Shown here: piece after piece, positions 22,620-34,875 of the stretch
How positions within the stretch are numbered: position 1 is the stretch's first letter
Layout of the letters: each line of letters starts with the position of its first letter
Assembly (NCBI GenBank): GCA_963402885.1
Contig: OY727095.1
Coordinates: 27,471,001-27,535,000, forward strand
Length of the DNA stretch: 64,000 bases
Source of the DNA: Antedon bifida
Taxonomy: Eukaryota > Echinodermata > Crinoidea > Comatulida > Antedonidae
Direction: 5' to 3'
Notes under the pieces: model-generated
Seen by the model: only the letters and a program-made list of their open reading frames with translations
The model's database searches: none
What the model was told of the DNA's origin: nothing
Made by a program: the position numbers and the translations under genes

Positions 22620-24405
22620 GTATCACTTTCTTGTTCGGGTATTAGTACAGTGCAATGCCATTGCACTCATCACATGTATTTCTAGTTACCTCTGAATGCT
22701 TCAAGGAGATACTCAGGTGCTGGCTTTAAGTCTTTGTGTAGAGGAACCATGTTTCCATTATCTGATCGTCCATCCCCAATCCTCGGTACACATATCAACC
22801 CCACTCCATTGCTAAAAGATAACTTGAAATTGAACATGATGTTAAGTACCTTGGTTGTGGTACGATTATGAAGTTGGCGATATGCGAGGTTGTACTTGTA
22901 GATGGGATGGAGTCAAAGGCATTCCACGTTGTCCAGGTCGTCCATTGTACAGACACACTAAATCATTTTCTCTAGCAACCACAATGTCATCCTTTGTAGC
23001 CTGTTTGCATCTGAAGACTACAGCATAATGTCAGAAATAAGTGCAATGACAAGCTTTATTTAGAGCCACTTGTTTTCCAATTCCGAAAAATCTGGATGTT
23101 GTGTCACCAGTATCGCATGAGCAAACAGAAGGTTATCACAGATGTCTCTCAAACTGTTTGAACCAGTTTGATAGTCCAGCATCTCAGTTCCAGTCTAAAG
23201 AATATCACAAGATGTTTTAAATGCTTGACTGCAGAGGAGCACTAGTAGATCCGTGTCATCGGATAATGACAGATGTTTTCCTGTTTGCTGATTCAATGGT
23301 TTTTTGTACTATCCGAAATAATATCTGCATCAGCAGCTGCATTCACTCATTGCCATGCTGTTCAAATACTTAGTTACGAAGATTTATAAATTGTTGTTTG
23401 TTACAGAAGGTGAACCTATTTTGTGGAACATGTCACTGGTAAAATGTACAGGGACACTACCACCTGACCCGCCTTACCATGTGCGCCGTCTTTGGTGGAT
23501 GAGCTGCTTTCATAATCATCAAAGACTATGAAGGCAGAGCAATATTTTTTACAGATCGCATCATAAGTCTCTACACTATTCCATGGAATGCTGTGCAGTA
23601 GAGCACTACCATCTAAAATGTAGGCCTACTGGACATCATTCAGTGAGTTGGATGTGTTAGACTATTCATAAGAAGTTGTTTCCACATGGCATCATGTTGG
23701 TTTATTAGCTGAAAGTATTGTAAGTTGGTAGTTTCAAAAAGTGCTGGTGGATAACAAAGTTCATGTTCAAAAACTTCCTTGTTGTCACCTCGAGTCTCTG
23801 GAACTGTAGGATCGATGCAGACATATTTGCCTGTATGTACTTTATTGCCAGGATCTTGAATACATTGCAAGACCTTCTGACCTAACATCCATACAAAATA
23901 TTCAATGCTTAATACCACATTGCCAATATTCCGAGTCACCTGTAGTAACTCCCGTGTCAATGGTATGAAGTCGTAACCAAATGGATTTTTCAATTGCCAT
24001 TGTGTTCCTGACGTGTGGCCTTAAGGTCGTATGTTGGCCGCTGCTGGTGTAACGCCCTGATACTATTGCAAGGCATTACATTCAGCGCAGATTTGGTCTG
24101 GATGTACTCATTCCTAAATCTCTTGTCAAACCTCTGGTTTTCTTTGAGGCTTCTCATAGAAACCTTTTCAATCACCAGGTCTGTTGACAATCCAGCCCAG
24201 ATGGTCCGAACGTCATACAACATGGAGGTCATGGTCAAACTGCTGTTGTGTATACCATTGTTGTTTACAGCGAAAACAACATTTTTAGCCAAAATTGACA
24301 CATTATGTTGTGTTTTTCCGCAAAAATGACATGCTAAATAAAATGTTATGACTATAAGTTTGATATCACTGAATAGGAAATATAATAAGCTTTCGGATGA
24401 CATAA
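22620..24405 (-). pseudogene. Decayed minus-strand gene of an expanded animal protein family
   Basis: Two frames, 24403-23990 and 23993-23640, read continuously with a shift. The first has MTSMLYDVRTIWAGLSTDLV and the second has SIEYFVWMLGQKVLQCIQ. Further along the minus strand, broken by stops, come GDTTSRFFGIGKQVALNKAC (about 23110-23050) and CKQATKDDIVVARENDLVCLYNGRPGQR (about 23000-22930; shown in part here by its first and last residues). These recall an uncharacterised protein found in many copies in cnidarians, arthropods and echinoderms, with a nuclease-like core. I recognise the pattern only from memory, so the assignment is tentative. At least eight stops make it non-functional. 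Confidence 0.55.
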
Positions 24406-24659
24406 ATCACACTTGTATATAATATATTTTAAATGGTTAAATATATGTAATTAATGGGGCATATTAATTTTGATTTAAAATGACCTTTATTGACCTCTGA
24501 CCCCTTGACCCAATGCTTGGATTTTCGGTGACTTTTAGTATGTCGTTCTACACTTTATATGGAATTAAAAAATACTTGCTTTGTTACTATTGCAATTTGT
24601 GGTGGGTATATCATTAGATTGACTGGACTAGTAGCTCAAAACACCAAATGTTCTGCAGA

Positions 24660-26040
24660 CTGGGACATTTATCGTAACCAAAGAAATTACCTTAATAAAT
24701 GATATTAAATTTACAAAGAAGATGTATTATACAAACTTAATTGAAGATAATAAAGGAGACGGAAAGAAACTATGGGATGTACTTAACTCGAAGTTCTGCC
24801 AAGTAAAAATAGAAGTGATGTAAATGAATTATACTTAGAGGGCAGTCTTATAAATGGCACCAGTTAGTAACGCCTTAAATGCAGCCTTTACTGAAGTTGG
24901 ACACGATCATGAATGTACTAATTACCGACCTGTTTCAGTGTTACCGGTTTTATCTAAGATTCTTGAAAAAGCTGTTTATTTGCAATTGTATGACTTTCTT
25001 TTAGAACATGACTTACTAAGGCACTTGCAATCGGGTTTTAGGCCTAGATTTTCAACACTGATCACAGTTGTTGATGTTTCTGACACTATATATAGAGGCA
25101 TGAATAAAGGTGTGATAACAGGAGCGGCATTATTGGACCTAAGAAAAGCCTTTGATGTAGTAAATCACAACTGTTACTTAAGAAGTTATGCTGTTATGGT
25201 ATCCAAGGAATGGCCCATACCTGGTTTTCAAACTACTTAACTGATCGCACTTAAGTTAATAGAATTAAATCTGACCCAAGAGAAATGACAATAGGAGTGC
25301 CCCAAGGTAGTATCCTGGGGCCTCTCATGTTTATTATATTTATAAACGATTTGCCCCGTTGTGTTAAGAATTGCAAGGTTTCATTATATGCGGATGATAC
25401 TGCTCTACTGTATAGTGAATTGACTAGAGATGATGTCGAAATGAAACTTAATGAAGATTTAGAAAGGATAAATACATGGTTGTTTGAAAACAAGTTAACC
25501 CTTAATGTATCCAAAACTAAGTCGATGACATTTGGTAATTACTGGGAATGTTAACTTGTCTAATTAAGGAGAAGAAATTGAACATGTTCCAGCTTTTAAG
25601 TATTTTGGTATTTCATCCGTGTTAGCTATTTCGTTGATGTTAATACTTACAAGACTCTTTATCATGCATTGGTCTTGCCTCATATCGATTTTTTTTACCA
25701 TATTTAATGAGGGTGATCCGTCCAGCAATTGCTGATCATTAGGGATCCCAGAGGCTCACAAGACAAACATATACACAAGATGCTCTACATAAACAAAGTT
25801 TTATGACAAGAATGATATTGCTCCCTCTTATATATCAAATCATATTAAAACACTTAAACACGCTAGGAGCACAAGATCTAAAAAGCAATGGTGATCTTGT
25901 TACCTTTTTTAATAAACTAGAGTGTGTGAAGAGATCATATAGGTTTAGAGGTCCAAATGAGTGGAATAAATAATCCATTCAAAATACATTGAATATTAAT
26001 GGTTTTAAAGTAAAACTGAAAAGTATAATTATCATTATTA
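24660..26040 (+). pseudogene. LINE F: degenerate reverse transcriptase
   Basis: The linker end (RNQRNYLNK, about 24674) is followed by NYRPVSVLPVLSKILEKAVY (24920), QSGFRPRFST (about 25028), motif A ALLDLRKAFDVVNH (about 25132), motif B TIGVPQGSILGPLMF (25288) and motif C YADDTALLYSEL (about 25387). It then has INTWLFENKLTLNVSKTKSM. A segment between the linker and NYRP is deleted. The C-terminal tail is in several frames (YISNHIKTLKHARSTRSKKQ, about 25830). It is plus strand and dead. Confidence 0.85.
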
Positions 26041-26042
26041 TT

Positions 26043-26078
26043 AGGTTATATGCATTATCATTATCATGCATATAACCT
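26043..26078. repeat. Perfect 12-bp hairpin
   Basis: AGGTTATATGCA and TGCATATAACCT are separated by 12 bases (TTATCATTATCA). It lies at the left end of candidate element U. Confidence 0.85.
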
Positions 26079-26094
26079 CTTGATTCTGTCAGGA

Positions 26095-26122
26095 TCTTTA
26101 TTTATTTATTTATTTATTTATT
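26095..26122. repeat. TTTA microsatellite
   Basis: About six TTTA units, just inside the left end of candidate element U. Confidence 0.9.
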
Positions 26123-26501
26123 CTTTCCTTAGCACTATTTTGTCCGTCAATTATCTTGATATCAGTTTCATCTAGCTAAGTCAATTTTTCAGAGTATATT
26201 CCTTATGGCCAGGAATCGATGTGGTTATGTTTTCATGGTGCGCAATCAAAAATTACGTGGTCTACGCGCGATAACGAAATCACGTTTGTAATCATATTTA
26301 TCTTCACAAGCATGAATCACAATTAAACAAAATTTGGTAATCATAAATGTCAGGTCATATTTCATCATATGGCAATACAATTACGTGCGTAGCGCATATA
26401 ACGCTTGCGTACTCGCGCTTAAAATGTTCAAAATTGTCAAAATCCATTTTCGATTAAATTAGAGTACGTTTCAGGCAATTTTAAGCGTTTAAAAAATTGC
26501 C

Positions 26502-26557
26502 ATGAGTGCGCAGTTTTTTGCACGCGCACTGCGCATTAAACGTTAATGCGCACTCAT
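26502..26557. repeat. Nested inverted repeats, CpG-rich
   Basis: ATGAGTGCGCA (26502-26512) pairs with TGCGCACTCAT (26547-26557). Inside, TGCGCATTAA (26530-26539) pairs with TTAATGCGCA (26543-26552) around a 3-base loop. The two stems share bases, so only one could form at a time. Confidence 0.85.
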
Positions 26558-27084
26558 TTTGTCTGATTTCTGTTTTACAATCTTTCTTTAAGAATATCAT
26601 CATATTTGATTCACTTTTCAACTCGAAATTGCGTTATACGAGCACGTCAAAAGTGACAGGCTAGGCACGTATAAGTTAACAAAGTGGTGAAAATACGCTA
26701 AATTTTAAAATTAATATATATCGTCAGAATGCTGGGGAACACCTATTTTTTATTTCATTTTCTTGAAGTGTATGTATCAAATGTATGATTTATTATCAAA
26801 TTAAGAGAACAAAAGTTGATTAAGTCATCATAAATTGCATATTAAATTTTAAAAAAATAATTTCGACAATCAAACAAATTATGACATTTTCTAAGGCCGA
26901 AATAACAAACTTAACATTAACTTTCTTTCTTAAGAAGTTCATATATTAAAGTTAAAAGTATATAGTTTGACAGTGCATCATTTTTTTACATTTTTAAAGA
27001 TGTCATCATAGTAAAAAATTATTATTCATTGCGGTATGTAATAATCTATTTGAACCAAAGTGGTTACTGCATAGTAAATACACG

Positions 27085-27170
27085 GATGTGTATGGCTCGA
27101 TGGTCTGTGCTCGTGTCTATGGCATTCAAGGTACTGAGATCGAGTCTCACCTTGGGAAACGAAATAAGAT
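27085..27170 (+). repeat. tRNA-like sequence with A and B boxes
   Basis: TGGCTCGATGG (27093-27103) resembles a tRNA A box and GATCGAGTCTC (27138-27148) a B box. They are spaced as in tRNA genes and followed by a T run at about 27170. The acceptor stem does not pair, so this looks like a tRNA pseudogene or the head of a SINE and not a working tRNA. Confidence 0.5.
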
Positions 27171-27471
27171 TTTTTTTTATTATCCGTATTGTTTGTTCAA
27201 ATTTATTTCTTAGTGTATATATTATACACATGATTTATAATGAAATCTAGATAAAAAGTAACTTATGTCTTTATTATTATGTAACAACAAATGTGGTTTA
27301 TGACATTATACGCATATGGATCTTTGATCGGATTGTGATACCGGCTATTGTATTCGCGTTAGCAAGGTCCTATCATATATTATAAATAATTAAAAATTCT
27401 GAGAAAATCAATCAATCAATATATCTTTTAAAAATCAATTATCTTTATTTAAATAAATGCATATAACCTAT

Positions 27472-27492
27472 AATTCGTCATAGTGACGAATT
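27472..27492. repeat. Perfect 9-bp palindrome
   Basis: AATTCGTCA and TGACGAATT flank TAG. It sits directly outside the right end of candidate element U. Confidence 0.85.
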
Positions 27493-28433
27493 AAATCTAG
27501 TTGGTAAATTAGGATGTTCTGGTAATATATTTCGATCTTTTGTACATTTGAATTTAAGGTCTAATTTATATTCTTAATATAAATTGTAGGCTATGATATG
27601 CATCTTAGATGAATCTGGTAATAATATTTTTAGTTGATAATTATAAAAATTAAAAAAATGTTTGTATATATTATGTCTATTTGTATTTGTGAAACTCAAT
27701 TGTTAATAATAAATTATATTTTTATTTATTTATTTATTTATTTTTAAATGATAATTGTTAATATTGCATTATAATAATGATAATTAATGATTAAAATTTC
27801 TTGTAAACATAATGCTGTATATCTAAAAAGTGGTGACCGTAAATCCAAGGATCTATGTAATTCATATTGGATATTTATACAGATATACTTTGCCCTGTTG
27901 AGAGTTTCTGTTGAAAACAATAGTGCCTCCAAAATATATCCACTGAATGATGCAGCCCATGAAGTTAATACTATTTCAGGGGCGGATCCAGCATTAGAGA
28001 TTGGGAGTGGGGGGCTAAATATTATACATATAAATGATTATTATTATTTTATTTTAAAAAGACATGGCTGTTTTAGTAGGGTGGGGGATGGCTAAAGCCT
28101 GTGTGTATAGCCCCGCCTAAAGCCTGTATTTGTAAGTTATAATGGAGCAGTGGTACTGACAACAGGGAACAACTATATTACTTGTAGTTAAACTTGTCAG
28201 TAATCTATAGCCAACTATTTCTTGTTCACATTTTGCATTGTATTAACCATACACCTATACCATGTATTAATTGTGTTGTTTTGATAAAATGTACTTTAAT
28301 TGTTTCTTGAGCCCCAAGCTCAAAGCTTTGCTTGTTAGTGGTTGTTTTTTTTTCTTTTACATTTTATAATACTGTATTTGTTTTTTAATTTGTAAACTTT
28401 CATGTAGACAGTTTTTAGACTCTATAGTTCACT
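27493..28433. other. AT-rich DNA; possible hAT-type terminus at 27977
   Basis: A TTTA microsatellite lies at about 27717-27742. CAGGGGCGGATCCAGC at 27977 has the CAGGGGCGG start typical of hAT-type element ends in animals. A CCCCGCC patch near 28110 is not its clear inverse, so the element looks truncated. The frame 27787-28095 crosses these features and has no family resemblance. Confidence 0.45.
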
Positions 28434-28463
28434 ATGTCGGTCGGTCGGTCTGTCTGTCGGTCC
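28434..28463. repeat. GTCG/GTCT microsatellite
   Basis: About seven imperfect tetranucleotide units of GGTC/TGTC type. Confidence 0.85.
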
Positions 28464-29309
28464 GGTATCACTATGCGTTTTATCACTTTTCTGTACTTTT
28501 TTAACTGTTTTGATGTACAGAAAAGTTTTAAAGTACATTACTTTTTGAAAGTTCATTTTTTTCTGAGAGCACGCGACTTATGGCTGTTGGCCTTGTTGTT
28601 TTTAGAATTAATTTGAATAAGTTAGTTATGTATGTATTTAATAGCCATCGGAAATTTTTTATTTTTTAAATAAAAACAAAACTACTGGCATAAAACAATA
28701 ATGCAAGAATTCATTTTATATACAATTTCAAAAATCAACTTTGTTATTACAATGAATTATTGTTATTAATTTGTACAAACAAATTAACGTATTGGTATAC
28801 AATTAATTATAATGTTAAAAAACTGTAAATAAAAGTTTAAAGAAAAAAAATGTTAATAAAAAATAATATTCTTTTATATCAGTCATTGTTTGTGTGCATA
28901 TGTTTTGTGCTTTTTAGGGGGTGATAAACAAGAAAAAGTCTCAACTTTGTTGAATCCCACTGTGCTACTAAACACCATTTCTCTATCCCTGTTGCATATT
29001 TGATCCGAACAATGCTTAAATCTATTGAATGAATTGTTTTATAGTGTAAATTTCACAACTAAATTATATTTTTATATGAATGAATTTTATAATGTGTATT
29101 TGGTAAATGAAATGTTTTATATTTTGATGTTTTTTTCACTTTCAATACTCAATTTTGTAAATTAAAACTAAATTCAGTATTTATGCTGCTATGTTTTAAT
29201 GTTATTTATATATTTTTAAATAAATACTAATGAATGAAAAGCTTATTTGTTTATTTGTAAGGATGGTGGGTCTTTCAGAAGGGGGAGATTTTAACATTGA
29301 GGAGATCAT
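28464..29309. other. AT-rich stretch without a gene
   Basis: No coding frame, terminal repeat or RNA gene was recognised here. Confidence 0.55.
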
Positions 29310-32282
29310 TTAGTATCCCTATTTTAAGTCTAAAAAGGGCCAATCTGGGAAAAAATTAGAAACAAGTGTTTCTCAACTGATTTGAGTTATATAGGTTCTA
29401 TATCCACCAAAAAAAAGTTCCAGCTCATCTGGCCTGGGGAAAGCCGCCATTTTAGATTTTTAAAATGGCCGCCATAAAATACATATTTTTGCTCATATAT
29501 CAGCTTCCACATCATGTATGGATATGATTTTGGTGGCAAAGTATATGTTTTGAGGGTCAATGAATCCAAATACAGCATTCTGAAGTTTACTGAATGTCCG
29601 CCATCTTGTTTTTCAAAATGGCCGCCATAAAATACAGATTTGTACTCATCTCAACTTCTACATAATGTATGAACGTGATTTTAGTGACAAAGTGTAGTTG
29701 TGAGTGTCAAGAAATCGAAAAACAGCATTTTCGTAATTCACTCAATGGCCGCCATTTTGTTTTTCAAAATGGCCACCATAAAAATACAGATTTTTGCTCT
29801 TATCTCAGCTTCCACATAATGTATGGAAGTGATTTTGGTGGCAATGTATATATTTTGAGGGTCAAGGATTTCAATTACAGCATTTTTTTGAAGTTCACTT
29901 AATGGCCACCATTTTGTTTTTCAAAATGGCCGCCATAAAATACAGGTTTTGCTAATTTCGTAGCTCATATACATAATGAAGACATGATTTTGATAACTAA
30001 GTCTATGTTTTGATTGTTACAGAATAAAAAATCAGCATTCTAAAATACAGAGTCGGAAAGTGATCAGATCTTCTTATTCCATTTAGGACCAAACTTCATA
30101 GTTGAAGGCTACTGCTCCCTGGCTTTAGATGTTGCTTTTTTTTTGCATACAGTTTGTTAAATACAGTAATAGTTTTAAAATTCCCAATCAAACTGGCACA
30201 ACATATAATAATAACAACATTTATGTACAATCCCCTTTGTCTAGTCTCCGAGATCTATCGATATCACAATCCTCATTATTACTATGTCAACGTCGTGAGT
30301 TAATCACAAGATCGAGTTCCATACTGATTACGACCAAAGAGGTACACAAGAAGATACCAGAGAGTGTACTGTAACTATCATTCGCGAGAAGAAACTAATA
30401 AACAAGATATTCTAAAGAAGTTACATAGACATGTAAAGATATTTTCCAAATATAAAGAGAAGCATGGCCAACTTGCAGTTAAAAGTACAACTTATGGATA
30501 AAGCAAGTAACATATCTTATGAATACATGGTAATACACTGGGAGATCAACACTAGTCACCCTAAATGGTCTGCATTTATGTTTAAATCTAGCTGCTTATC
30601 TGCCATTCTAATAACCTTCGATCAACCAATGTGACGTAAAGTAATGCAAATAGTTAGAGAAAGAAAACTGCCATTTGTCGTCAAACTCGAAAGATTCTTA
30701 AGAGCTTTCTGGGAAAGTCAAAAAGATATCATTTAAGCTGTGGCTGTATCATTAGATGGTATCATTTTTTAGGCATGATTGTGCAATTGGGAGCTCCAGG
30801 TTCAGATATAGCATCTACAGTATGCTTTCATATTTGCAGCAGCTGGTCATGGCCAAAATGCCAAAAGTGGAAGGCTATATCTGGAAATGCTGAAAGACAA
30901 ATTTCAAGATACATAAGGTTTTCTCTATTGTGCTCATGTCTGAAAACTGATTCTTCACCATTATAACACGTTGCATGATATCCATTCTTTTTGAACATCT
31001 TGTATTTTGTGTATATGGAAATTTGTCGTTCAGGCATATTGGCCATCATGGTCAATTGTCCTATACTGTGTCTATATCTGGAGACAAAATGGTACATCCT
31101 CATCTCGTGTCATCATTATATGATACATAACTGCATCCTCTAAGAGCTTTAGAATATACAGCTCTCTTTAAAGTAGGTTATGCACAACTTCAAAACCTCA
31201 ACCCACCAGTATGTCCAATACAACCAAGAAAGCTCCTGAAAAAGACTTTTTTAAAATATTTTATTTTTAGGTTCTTCACGCGAATGATATAGTTACAGTA
31301 CATCGCTGATATCTTCTTGTGTACTGTATCTCCTGGGGTCATAATCATTGTGGTTACCATATATTATCACCAACATATTGACTTATTCTCGTCACTTTCC
31401 AACTGTATTTCAAAAGCTGAATTTTGTTTTTATTCTGTAACCTTCAAGACATAGGCTTAGCAAAATCATAATCATAGTAGCTCATAAATTAGCAAAAACC
31501 TGTACCTTATGGTGGCCATTTTGACAATCAAAATGGTGGCCATTGAGTGAACTTCAAAAAGCTGTATTTAGATTTCTTGACCCCTTAAAACATAAACATT
31601 GCCACCAAAATCACTTCCATACACGATGTAGAAGCTGAAGTACGAGGACAAATCTGTAAATTTTATGGCAGCCATTTTGAAAAACAAAATGGCGGGCATT
31701 AGGTGAACTTTAAAATACTATATTTGAATTCCTTGACCTTCAAAACATATACTTTTCTACCAAAATTACGTTCATATGATGTAGAAGCTGAGATATGAGG
31801 AAAAATCTGTAAATTTTATAGCAGCCATTTTGATTTTCAAAATGGCGGCCATTGGGTGAAATTCAAATTTATGCTGTATTTGGATTCCTTGACCGTCAAA
31901 ACCTACATTTTGCCACCAAAATCATGTCTATACATGATGTAGAAGCTGAGATAAGCACAAATCTGTATTTTAAGGCGGCCATTTTGAAAAACAATATGGC
32001 GGTCATTGAGTGAACTTCAAAATGCTGTATTTAGATTCCTTGACCCTCAAAACATACACTTTGCCACCAAAATCATTTCCATGCATGATGTAGAAGAGGA
32101 GATATGAGCAAAAACCTGTATTTTATGGCGGCCATTTTGAAAATCCAAAATGGCGGCTTTCCCCAGGCCAGATGAGCTGGAACTTTTTTTTGGTGGATAT
32201 ATAGACCCCATATGACACAAATCAGTTAAGAAACACTTGTTTCTAATTTTTTCCCAGAGAAAGTGTAAAATGGGGATACTAA
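29310..32282. mobile_element. Element W: 2.97-kb palindrome with YY1-like GCCGCCATTTTG arrays
   Basis: The left arm (29310 to about 30060) and right arm (about 31430-32282) are inverted copies beginning TTAGTATCCC. Shared blocks include 'aattagaaacaagtgtttct', 'tatccaccaaaaaaaagttc' and 'ccagctcatctggcctgggg'. Inside each arm are several tandem units of about 150 bp. Each unit has a small hairpin of the type CCGCCATTTTG...CAAAATGGCCGCC, then 'gctgagatatgag', 'catgatgtagaagc' or their inverse, and 'tttggtggcaaa'. The 1.4-kb centre (30060-31430) has only broken frames. No target duplication was settled. No transposase is visible. Confidence 0.85.
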
Positions 32283-32516
32283 TTATATCAAAATGTATGT
32301 GCTATAAACAAAAAAGCTATTTGTGACAAATGGCTCTCACAAAAACACAGAAATGAATATAGTGTCAAATGTCATTTTATTCAATAATGACGCAAAATAG
32401 GGAAGCACCCAATTCTAAATTACATCTAAACATATGAGAGTATTGTGCTTCCCTACAAAAGGCGAGTCACTCTCTACCTTAACATAATAGTACAATACTA
32501 GAGGGTACTCCGAGAG
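32283..32516. other. Short spacer with no gene
   Basis: It includes an inverted pair AGGGAAGCAC / GTGCTTCCCT (32399-32408 and 32446-32455). It also has ACTAGAGGGTAC at 32497, which matches one arm of the hairpin at 62306. Nothing coding is visible. Confidence 0.5.
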
Positions 32517-33040
32517 TACAAACCTGGTAACGGGACGATTCGGCCCTGAGACGATTCGGCCCGGGACGATTCGGCCCTGGGACGATTCGGCCCGGGACTA
32601 TTCGGCCCGGGACGATTCGGCCCTGAGACGATTCGGCACACTTACATTTATCGGCTTTGATATGCATTTTATAAGCAAAAATAAGCTTTTTCCCCAAACT
32701 TTATTTCCAGAGAGACTATGGGGTAGTACTACTAGGGATAAGGATGCAATAAAGCAAACATTTTGAAAACATCACCAGTTCTTTGAGGGCGCTTCACTGA
32801 TGCCGTTTGAAATTTAAATTCGCTCTCCTTTTCACCTAACATTTTACCATTTTTTAACGCCTTTTTTTCGTCTCGTGCTGAGTATTGTGCAAGTTGGTTG
32901 TTTGGTGTCTATTATTATTTGTCTTTTGATGGTATTTTGCTAGTTTTGCCTGTATTAACTGAACTTTGGAGTTAGGCCTGGTCACCAAGCCAGCTGTAGG
33001 AGCAGGTGTACCTTTTTGTGCGCGGTACACACAGGTAGCA

Positions 33041-33654
33041 GGTTCAGGGACGATTCGGCCCTGAGACGATTCGGCCCGGGACTATTCGGCCCACTTTTGG
33101 TGGGACGATTCGGCCCACTTTCGGGCCGAAACATCCCACTTTGTGGGCCGAAACGTCTCACCTCAGACCAAATTCATATTCATTTTTGTGGGTATTTATC
33201 AAGTTTTTAAAGGTGTTTAACAATCCGTATTTTATTGATATTGACATTTTGATATAATATATATAATAAATTACTAAAAAAAACGTAATTTTATAATGAA
33301 TTTATTACTTCGAAAACCTTGTTTATTTCGTGCATTCGCCAAGCGGCCAACAGAGGGCGTAACTTGTTTACATCGTTCGCGTGACTAAAAATTGATCATT
33401 TTCGACAATGTTTTCAAAATGTTTGCTTTATTGCATCTTTATCCCTAGTAGTACTACCCCATAGTCTCTCTGGAAATAAAGTTTGGGGAAAAAGCTTATT
33501 TTTGCTTATAAAATGCATATCAAAGCCGATAAATGTAAGTGTGCCGAATCGTCTCAGGGCCGAATCGTCCCGGGCCGAATAGTCCCGGGCCGAATCGTCC
33601 CAGGGCCGAATCGTCCCGGGCCGAATCGTCTCAGGGCCGAATCGTCCCGTTACC
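33041..33654. mobile_element. Element M3: 614-bp MITE nested in LINE H
   Basis: It has the same ends and internal order as M1. The 9-bp duplication CAGGTAGCA is at 33032-33040 and 33655-33663. It is the innermost level of the M2/LINE H/M3 nest and therefore the youngest of the three insertions. Confidence 0.95.
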
Positions 33655-33687
33655 CAGGTAGCACGTCTCGGTGCTGGCATCTCTTCG

Positions 33688-34875
33688 ATGGCTGTCCGTT
33701 ACTCTACTGCTGACCTAAAATCTTTCAACCAGAGTAAATGTTTCTACGATAATCCATCTTTCTTCAACATTGCTAAGGAGCTCCTGATATTGAGGAAACC
33801 GAGAGGTTCTCGTGGTGGCAGAAATAAAAGGCGTAAGATTAAAGTCGTTATTGGTAATGGGCGTAGGCCTAGGCCTACCAACATGGCCGCCCTCAACAAA
33901 AGTGGCTCTTCTCGAAATAATCTGGTCACAATTAAACTACGTAGATCAGGAGTTTCCTGTCCTAGACTTTTCCTTGCTAATGCCCGCTCTGTTAAAAATA
34001 AGATTGACGAATTTGAAGCCACCATTTCCAAATTCAAAGTCGATATAGCTGTGTTAACAGAGACTTGGCTGAATGATGCTACTATTGATTTTGTGAATTG
34101 TTCCGGTTTTAAAAAGTTCACGAAGAATAGATGCAACAAGAGAGGTGGTGGTGTTGCTATTTTTGTTGGTGATGATTTTGCCTGTGAATCTTGCATTGCA
34201 CATGGTAGCTGTAATTTTGAATGCTTTTGGATAAAGACAACTATTCCAGGCAAGTCAAATCAAGGTAGTCACTTTTATATTGGAGCTATTTATTATCCAC
34301 CGTCTGCCGCTAATGCGGATTTGTTGATTGAGCACATTGTTGATACAATTGATAGCATTCGTTCTATGGATTTCGCTGCTCCTATTGCTATTTTGGGTGA
34401 CTTTAATGACCTAGATCTAGCTGAGCTGGAAGTGAATGTTGGACTGTCGCAAGTTGTTAACTTCGCTACGCGAAAGGATGCCCTGTTGGACAAGATATTT
34501 TTGAGTCGTGCTGATCTTTACCATCTTCCGGAACGCTTAGCGCCACTGGGTCGGAGTGACCATAATGCCATCCTATTGGAACCACTGATTGAATTACCTC
34601 AGCACAAGCGTCTATCAGTGCGTTCTCAGCCATATCGTGACTCCTCTGTTTTGTCCTTTGGTCAATGGGTTACAACCCATGAGTGGAATGATGTGCTGAA
34701 TATTGAGGACGTCAATCGTGCTTTTAACAAGATCTTTCCTGTGCTGATTAGGAACAAGCGCACTGCTGACAAGCCCTGGATGTCCGACAAGATTCGAAGA
34801 TTAATTGACTCTAGACAAACTTTGTTTGTTTTGTTTGTTTGTTTTTGTTTGAGTGGCGTTCAATTCGCAACTTAG
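33688..34875 (+). pseudogene. LINE H ORF2, endonuclease part
   Basis: The frame starts MAVRYSTADLKSF just downstream of M3. A basic segment (RGSRGGRNKRRKIKV) precedes the endonuclease. LFLANARSVKNKIDEF is the first strand. AVLTETWLND carries the catalytic Glu, KRGGGVAIFVGDDF the glycine loop and AILGDFNDLDL the catalytic Asp/Asn. GRSDHNAILLEP has the final Asp-His pair. After DKPWMSDKIRRLIDSR the frame enters a run of TTTG units (34820-34850) and is lost. The repeat is a likely slippage site. The RT continues in the next frame. Confidence 0.9.

Larger units (their letters stand above)
26043..27469. mobile_element. Candidate DNA element U with short terminal inverted repeats
   Basis: AGGTTATATGCATT at 26043-26056 is matched by its inverse at 27456-27469. 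The left end is itself a hairpin because TGCATATAACCT follows at 26067-26078. The body has clustered CpG-rich words (about 26250-26660), unlike the AT-rich neighbourhood, then a tRNA-like stretch. No target duplication could be fixed and no transposase is present, so the boundaries are provisional. Confidence 0.45.

Noticed and set aside
27085..27170. Functional tRNA gene
   Set aside because: A and B boxes are plausible, but the acceptor and anticodon stems do not pair.
30129..31103. Frames in the centre of element W as a transposase
   Set aside because: Only 60-90 residues are open, on both strands, with no DDE-type motifs or similarity that I recognise.
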